A DNA stretch of 64,000 nucleotides from Solen grandis (taxonomy: Eukaryota; Mollusca; Bivalvia; Adapedonta; Solenidae). The notes below the pieces were generated by a model. It worked only from the letters and a program-made list of their open reading frames with translations. It was not told where the DNA came from and did not search any database. The stretch is taken from NCBI GenBank assembly GCA_021229015.1, contig CM037783.1, positions 8,069,324-8,133,323 on the forward strand. The letters are read 5' to 3'. Position 1 is the stretch's first letter. Each line of letters starts with the position of its first letter. Both the position numbers and the translations under genes were made by a program. Of this stretch, positions 50,401 to 59,608 are shown one piece after another.

Positions 50401-53400
50401 TGACAACACCTGCAGAAGAATCGAATGTTGTGTTGAATCAAGCTTCCTGATGCGTACCATCCACAGTACCATAGAATTTGATGAATGCGACCAACGTATA
50501 ACACTGTCTATTGAAAAGTTGAAGTATGACTTTTATCGGAACAGTTTTCCCTTCGGCAGGAGACAAACGTTTGACCTTTACGGCGTTTTTACCATCGGGT
50601 AATCATCATTCTAAATTATTGAATTATACTGGTTAGTTTCTCATTCTGATTGATCAATTAAGTTTAAAATAAAATAAATATCTCATGATAATAGTATAGT
50701 TAGATTACTTATCAATAACTCCTGCATTACTTGTATTATGCATTTTGCAGACTCACGATTGATGATATAACATTACTGGATATTTACGTTTTGGATATTT
50801 CCCTTGAACTTTGCTACGACAACACAGACTGTGCGGTAAATGAATCCATTCTTGTGCGGAGGTCGTTTCCAAAGACAGGCTGCTTGATGGGTGCTGAAAA
50901 TAGTATGTAGTTTGTTACAGACTGTATTTCATGTATTAAAAGCAAGTTTGTAAATATTTCCTTGTTTGCTTCTGTATTTGACAAACAAATAGTGTTAAAA
51001 TAATTTGAAAATAGTTAAAAATGAACAATTTCTTTCTTTCTTTACAGACGTTTCCCTTCTGAGTTGGAAAGAAAGCCATAATATGTCCTCAATGGATGTC
51101 ATCACTGGTGCATCACGCGATCTTTTCTTCGAAGATATAGCTATTGCGCATTTCATGGAACCCTCTTGCAATAGTTCAACTAATAGTCCAGAAAAATGGA
51201 AAAATGGTATTGCAGATGATTTTTTTGTGACTTTGATTAATACCCTGTCTTAACAACATTATAGCTGTGTAATTATCCAATGATCCAAAATATGTTTATT
51301 TTTAATCAAGTTTTTATTATGTAAATATTATAAAAAGGACTAAAATAAAAACAAACTGTTTCAATTAAGCAGTGGACACTATACTGGCTAGCATTTCTGA
51401 CAACAATTTTAAGTAAAATATATTTTTCCACAATCATAAAATCAATATCGCAATATCACGACCAAATTTTCTCATTTTTTACCTTGTAGACTGTGGGATG
51501 AACTTGACACTACCAACGCTCAGTCAAGAAACAATTTGCTCTATTTCAAGAACGTCTTGTACTGCTGTAACATGCTGCATGAAAATCCATGATTTGGACA
51601 AAAATGTTCACATTGAAATGGACATACAGACATGCTTGAACACAGTAGTGCTTAGAATAGACAAATATGAACAAGAATTCCTCCTAAATGAGGTTGTTGG
51701 GTCTTTACAATTGCTGTCTCTTCGCAATTTCATCAGATTAGAGTAAGTGAGAAACAATATTGTCTGCTAATAGATACAATTATGCTAGTTTAAAGAAGTA
51801 GTGATCATATTTGACAGTACGAGTTTTATAATGCACGGATATCATATAATTAAATCAGGTTTTTATCATTTCATTCAGCAAAAATGTCAACTTAGTGTAG
51901 TAATATGGAAACATATTTTTGACCGAACTTTCTAAGAACATTGATATTCATGTGTCAGTTTGATCTGAGGAAATGTTTTTTATATGACTCTCTAACATAT
52001 CTAATTATTTCTTTTTAAAAGATATGAGTTTTATTCACTATTGGTAATGTTGAAAAATATGTGAAGGCTTTTGTTACCTTACTATTTTTGAAAATGTAGA
52101 AAATATGTTCATTAATAAAGTAAGCGACACCAATACATCATTTTATGTAATATTTCAGGTATCTGATCTTCAATGTTGAATCCGAAAACATGTTCATTTT
52201 AAGTTTAAATGTCTACTTCTGCCTCAACCACAGTTCACCTTGTGTACTACATTCTAATATTCTTCGTGATACTATTTTGCCCAAAGAAAGCTGCAATATA
52301 GCAAAATCTTTGGTCCCTGCAGGTAGGTTTTATATTTACTTGTATTGTTCTACTCCAACACTATGAGATGTCAGACCTTGCCTGTTAATAAAATAGGGTG
52401 CTGTCGTTAACACAATGTGGAATAGAAATTTTTGTGTACATGTCTTGATGGACAGCTATGCCAAATGACATTTGTATCAATAACTGTTGCTCTGATACAA
52501 CCATTTACTTGTTTTACCAGATTTATATTATATGAATTAATGTCTTATAAATAAATGTCTTACTTTGATATCTGCTGTAGATGAATATGCATATACGTGG
52601 CTTTATTAAATATTACTTACAGATTCTTTTAAAGATTGGATACAAGAAAGAGGCTTAGATGTTCATCATTTGTTGCCGTATCAAAAGTACACACTCCTGG
52701 AATATATAGGCCTGTCAAACTTTTTGACAATCCCAACATGTTCGTTTGACGACAAGGATCTCAGTGGAAAGGATAAAATCAGTAACGGTAATTGTTCAAA
52801 GATAAATAACATTTTATGCGATTAAATATATGTCTAATGTGGGTGAAAATTAGATATAGAAAGTCTTATTTGATTAATTAACTTTAAGTTTATTCTACAC
52901 TACCAATCTTTGCGTTTGTTACAGATCGAGAATGATTTTTATCTCCGTCGATTAAACACCATTTCTTTGATTTGTTTCAACTATTTCTGTACTGTCTACT
53001 TTTTCAACAAAAGGTTTGCATTATTTTGACTAATCCCTTATTAGAAAAAGAAACATAGTTCAGTATAAGAAACGCCTCAAACAATATATTATATCTCCAG
53101 ATTGTATTACCAACAACGCGCAGATGTCAGTATCTGACGAGGGAAAGTGCGTCCTTTCGTCATCTTGTGGCAGTTTGGACTGTTGTATTTACTCTACTGA
53201 ACTTGACACCTTCTTTAATATTGGTTTTGCAATCGATTCCTGTGCACATAAATTTGAAGTTACAATTGAAAATGCCAGATGGTCTAAAAGTATTTCGGAT
53301 TATGTGTTCGGTCGAACTGAGGAAATATCTTTACTAGGAATCATTTTTGTCAGGTATACTAATTTTAACATTATAATAAGCATTTTTTATCTTTTAAATA

Positions 53401-56400
53401 ACACCGACCTTGATATGATTAAATTTCTTCTTCATTCAAAACTTCATACAAACCCTTCTACTTATGGGAAGGGATATCCGCCAGTTCTTTTTTTTTCTTA
53501 TTGAGGTTAACAATGCTTCTTACATTTTCACAATGCTTATTATGTTTATAATATGCTTATTATATTTTTAAAATACTAATTACAATCTTTGCAATCTTGA
53601 AATTGTTACTTGAAAATTACGCTTGAAACGATCGAGTTTCTGTTTGCCTTATTTACGCCTTATTTACGTTAAAAGTTTGGAGTTAACATTCGTATGTTAC
53701 AAATTCTAAAATGTAGGTCTATATTCCAGTTCGTTTTAATCGGAAAGTATTAATTTTCACGTGTCTTTATTTCTTCTTCAAAAATGATAATAGTTGAAAC
53801 TCCGATTAAAATGAACGTTTTCAATCTAAAATCAACCGCAAAAAGTAAGCCAGTGAAAAATACAATATAAAATATACATTTAAGAAATTGTTACTGCAAA
53901 CTTAAACTTTTAACGTAAGTATGGCAAACAGAACTTCGATATTTAAATGTGTAATTATCAAGTAACAATTTAGAAATTGTAATAAGCATTTTGAAAATGC
54001 AATAAGCATTTTGAAAATATAATAAGCATGGTAAGATTGTAATAAGCAAAATGAAACCTCAATTAGAAAATGAAATTGGACGTCCGGATATCCCTTCCTA
54101 TATCTAGTAACTTTTTGAAAATAACATTTAAATATCTAGTATGATTAAAGTATATATACATAAAATATGAGTGTGTAAATGTGATAATTCAATTAAAATG
54201 TATAGTACATGTTTATCAATCATCTATCTTATATCAAATTGCTTAACGGTGTAAATCCAGATACAAAATAAAAGAGGTCATCATCGGCAACCAGTTTGTT
54301 GTTGACTTCGACATAAGAATATGCCACGATGGACAACATTGCTTAACACAGGTGGCTGTATTTCATGAAACACCTATTCAAACACCTGTCTGTGATTATA
54401 TTCAGAATTACACACACTTAAAGGTAAACATCTAATGCGTATATATATCAATATATAAGAAACTGTATTTCAGATATCTAACAAATATTCAACATATATA
54501 ATATACATGCATTACAGTGTTGATTTATGTGACTTTTATTTATGGTTTATTGAAATATATTTGTATATTGAATGATTTATATTTTATTTCAAAATACCGG
54601 TCACATGTATATTATATTTAGAGTTTTATCCCATGCTTCCTTTAAAAACTTTATCGTATTTTGAAACAAGTGTATTTAATAATTTCATTAAATTTCAACT
54701 AGAGTTTTGTTTCTTAATTAAAAATCTCTTTTCTGGCGTACCATTTCTGTTCTAATAGTTTTTTTTTTCTCTTTCAGACTTTTCAATTCAAAGGTGGCTT
54801 AATACAACTTTCGAAGCAAATACTCAAGACCAACCGCTGCCAGATCATGTCACAAAAATACTGCTTGACGATCTGAATGTTGCCAATACATTAGATGGGG
54901 GATACTGTCAAAATCCAGCACAACCGGGATTATTTAATACAGGTGTTACATGACGTTAATTTTATTGCTTACAACAAAGCAAAATCAATAAAAGTTTGAA
55001 ATAAGTTGTCTTCATTACATTTACATAAAACTTTAAATATGATAACTATTCTCTAATAGTTCAAACTAGTGACATTTAACACTATTTTGTTTAGAAAAAA
55101 GTATTATATGACAATTTCAAGTCATGATGGCTATTATATTTTCAATATTTGAAATGTGAACATCATTTTAATAAAGGTGATTGTCCTGCCGACGTCCAGA
55201 TAAAACATGCATTGGAAAATCATATTTTCTGCACGTTGGGTCAGTCCTGCACTGCTGTAAACTGCTGTGTCGATATACCCATGATTAATCGGAATCTCCA
55301 CGTGTTCCTGAGTATTGACCATTGCGCATTTCATATGAGTCTTGGTATAGACAAATTGAGGAAAAATATCAGTTTGTTTGACTACACATTTGGCCAGGAG
55401 GAGAGCGTATGGGTTGGAGGAGTATTCAGACTCAAGTAAGTAAAGCATTCTTAAAACATCCGCTGCAAGTTTGCAACTAACCGATAGTATACTCAGCAAA
55501 AGGAAACTTTTCAATCGTTTACTTGGAAGTATTATTTTTGTACTAAAATGGATCTTTTTGTACTAAAATGAATCTTTAGAACATTTATTACAGCAGTTTT
55601 CTTTTGTAAGTGGGTCTTTTAATTGATAAGAATGAAGAATGCCAAAATAAATTAACAAATGGCATTACAATACCACAATAACATTTTAAGTTTATTATAC
55701 AACTATCCATATTTTAGGTAATATCAAAATTTTAATAAGTGGGTGTAAATTGAAAATTTTGTGAATTATGTTATTTTTTTACAAATAGGAAACGTTCTGC
55801 TTTTTTGTTGTTGTTATTGTTGTAGCTATGTAATCTAGAATTAAGATCTTATATTTTGAGTTAATATATTAGATCAAAGTTTTGGAATTGTAAAGGATGG
55901 TTGTAAAATTTCTAGAGATATGGGCAAACATAACAAAAGTTATGGCCATTCCAATTTCACAGTGACACATGATCTGTGGTGAATAGCAAACTTTGAGTAG
56001 TATATTATATAAAATCAATAAAATAAGAAATATTGTAAAAGGAAAGTAAATACATTTGTAATTCACATTTTTATTGTTTTATTTTCAGTTCCCGTGTCTA
56101 TGATCTAACAAAGGAAAATAGTTTTTTTGTGTCTATGAATGTACAGATATGCTGGGAATCGCACGCAATATGTGATCTGTATGAAGTATTTGAAAATCAA
56201 ATGCTGCCAAAATCACCATGTAATTTCACACAAAGTTTCCATATACCAGGTAAATGGTCTTTTGTTATATATATTCCTTTATAGACTTAAACAGTATTTG
56301 ACTGAAAAAATATCAGCACACCTGCAAATATGTAAATGTTCATACTTTTATTCATTGGTAGGGTTTTCACTCGCGGAATGGCGTACAGAAAATGGAATAT

Positions 56401-59359
56401 CAACAGATGATAAACGTTTAAATGTTGAATCAACGATGAGGTTGCTCAGAGAACTGGGGCTGGTTCATTTTCTTCAAAAGAATCAATGTAAGGATAACGG
56501 ACATAACAAGACAGTTAATGGATGGTTTAATGGTAAGTATATTGAAACAAATTATTTTGGTATTATACTCCCGTTTCACAAAATGAACAGTCTTACGGAC
56601 ATCCTACTACTATGGTATAGTTCGATACACACATCTACCCTAGATACACCTATGGCTGCCTATATTATATGATTTATTTAAAATAAAGCATAATGGAATA
56701 TGTCAATTACGATACGTTGATAAATTGGAAGCAATATTTTTTCCCTTTTCATTTTAGGTTGCTCGCGACAAATTCAACCTCTTGATCCTTTGGACAAAAA
56801 CATCATATGCACAATTACGGACCACTGCACGGCTGTTGATTGTTGTATTCAATCCAAAGATATCAACTATGCTTTTGAATTCGCGTTTGACATTGACACG
56901 TGTAATCTGGTACTGAAAATTCAAATCGAGCAATATGAACGACGAGTTGATTTATTCGACTATCGGTTTGGGACAATAGAAGAGTTCTGGTTTTTTGGAG
57001 TCGTAAGATTAAGGTATATTTACTCTTTTATAACCCATGGCACGTGTGTTTAAAGTTTTTAAGGGAATCGACTATTAGAAAGTAGATGTGTTAAACATCG
57101 ATATTGTTGTTAATTTGTAGCAAATTTACGTAACTTACTTAATGTAGTGAAACTCAAAAAATGTATTCCTTCTTAAACGTGATGATCTCTTTATAATTTT
57201 GTGTCGAACTTTTCATGTATAAACTATTTTACCAATCTTTTCAACAGATATCAAATGTATGACTTAAAAGAAGAAAGGAAAGTGTTAGTGAGTCTAAATA
57301 CATCTATTTGTTTGACATCGAAATCATTGTGCGAACAGGAGTATTCAGTCTTAGACAAAATCAAGTTGCCGAAACAGCATTGTGAATGGAGCGTTTTTTC
57401 GACGGGAAAACAAGGTTTGAACTTTTATTTACTCTTTTAACATATTTGCAGACTCTGAGAAACAAAACTTGATGCTAATAGTAATTAAAAAAATAAGTCC
57501 TTATTTTATTTGCATAGTTTTACAAACACATATATATAAAGTCCAATACTTAATGTTCAAGTCCATGTTCGTATACTATCACAGAAGGAAAGAAACGAAA
57601 TTGTGCAGTTATGTTGCATGGATATTCAATTTTATTATATATGAATTACAGACTTTTCATTCTCGACCTGGATGAATGAATCTAACTTCGCCACGATTAA
57701 CACAATTCCTGCGTACGAATTTTCTGTGTTACACGAACTTCTTGGGATTGGAAAAATTCTTCTTGACAATCAGTGTATCCGAAATAAATATCCCTTTAAT
57801 ATAAATGGCGGTTTTGAGAATGGTAAGTTGATTGGTGTTTGTTTATGTAACCCAGATTGATTAATTTTAAATTGAATAAAAGTAATAAACATAATAAATA
57901 AGAAAAATAAGAAAAATATTAATACATAGAAATAATTATAAATAACATTACCTGTTTTATATATTATTTTCATAATGTACACGAGCATACATTTTTGTCT
58001 ACATTATTGTCAATATCTAGTTATATTAAGTTTGTGATTGTAAGTAATATCATGTAATTGGTTAATTAAACCGCGTTTTAATGATTGACCCCCAGGGTGT
58101 CTGTGTGACTTTTGTCCAGATTATTTCTTGTAACTTTGTGGAGGGGTGTCTGAAAATAACATTTTATGGCAGATGGTCATTTCATTTCGTGGCGGCTACC
58201 ATGTTAATCACGATGGCAGCCATCACAGCTTCCGTTTACAACGGCCGTGGCAAGTCCAGCGATAATAATGTTACTATTAAATGCTATATCCAGACATACT
58301 AGTCTTTTTTAACTTGCTTGTCGAAGTCAACGTTATTTAAAAGGCAAAATGGTTTGCATCTTAATTCTAAGGTAAATAAAACATATGAATCAAGGTCATT
58401 AATTTTGAGATCAAAAAGTGGGAATCGGTTACTGTTGTTCATTTAATCATGTTACATGGATGTAAAACTCACATTCGATTTATAACCAAAACAAATATGC
58501 GTTCAGAAATAAATACAGAGTTTAAAATCCAAAGTTTATTTCAAGTTACGTTTGAGTTGTTAGATAACTTCGATAGTTTCTTATTGTTCAATTGGTAATT
58601 ACTGGAATTCTTGGTGTAAAAATGGGAATCACTAACTATTGGAAAGATATTATAGCAATAATGATATCAATAAACAAAAAATAGTGTTCAAATAATTTGC
58701 AGGGAAGCCTGTTAACAGAACGTAAGTAGGTAATGAAACAAGGCCCTTTTTGTGTATACGAATGAACAATGTCCCCTAAATATATGATTTTGTAGATTTT
58801 TTTTCCAAAGTTACATTTACCATGGCCAAAACAGTCGCAAACACTCCTCCCGAAACTGTACTACTAGGGGAAATATATTATCTTAATAAATCAAATATTG
58901 TATAACAATTTAACATTTGCAGAGTGTAGAAACAACATGAGTACTCCTACCTTGGCTGGTCCCGTTTCTTGCATTCTTAAGGCATCATGTACGTCAATAG
59001 AGTGTTGCCAAGACGTGCCAGAACTTGGACGTTCGATTAGATACTTCCTTGATATAAATGCTTGCAACGATTTTCTCTATATTGGCATCGAACATTTCAT
59101 ATTTTACTTGAGCTTGCTTGACTACGAATATGGACGAGAAGAACATTTTTGGATAAGTAACGTACTACGACTTGAGTGAGTATTGTATATCGATAAACAG
59201 TTCAGATACATATATTACATTACTTTATTGCATTTATTACATTACGGTCATTATATATGATTATTATTGTTTTTCTTATCATCTTTCTTTTTTGTCATAC
59301 TATTATACAATAATATTACTGGTTAACTGAAAATAAAACATAACTATATAGTGGAGTCG

Positions 59360-59391
<32 letters not shown>

Positions 59392-59556
59392 GTACGTCAC
59401 TTAGAGTGGAGTCCCTTGAGCACAAAATGACGTTACGTTATTACGACGTCATTGCGTTATTGCTAAGTAACATTCCTTCTGATGATCTTATTATGTGAAA
59501 CCGGTGAGGATTAAATCAAAACAATTTATAAGGCTTGTTATTATACATATATCCAC

Positions 59557-59608
<52 letters not shown>

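Noticed and set aside
54411..54430. Alternative donor to rescue the phase of the unit 8 LPK exon
   Set aside because: No GT in the needed phase occurs between the last Cys and the next in-frame stop, apart from a very poor GTGATT right after the last Cys codon's first base.
58081..58302. 73-codon frame in a unit 11 intron
   Set aside because: Not flanked by splice sites in the gene's phases and without W, CC or LPK motifs.
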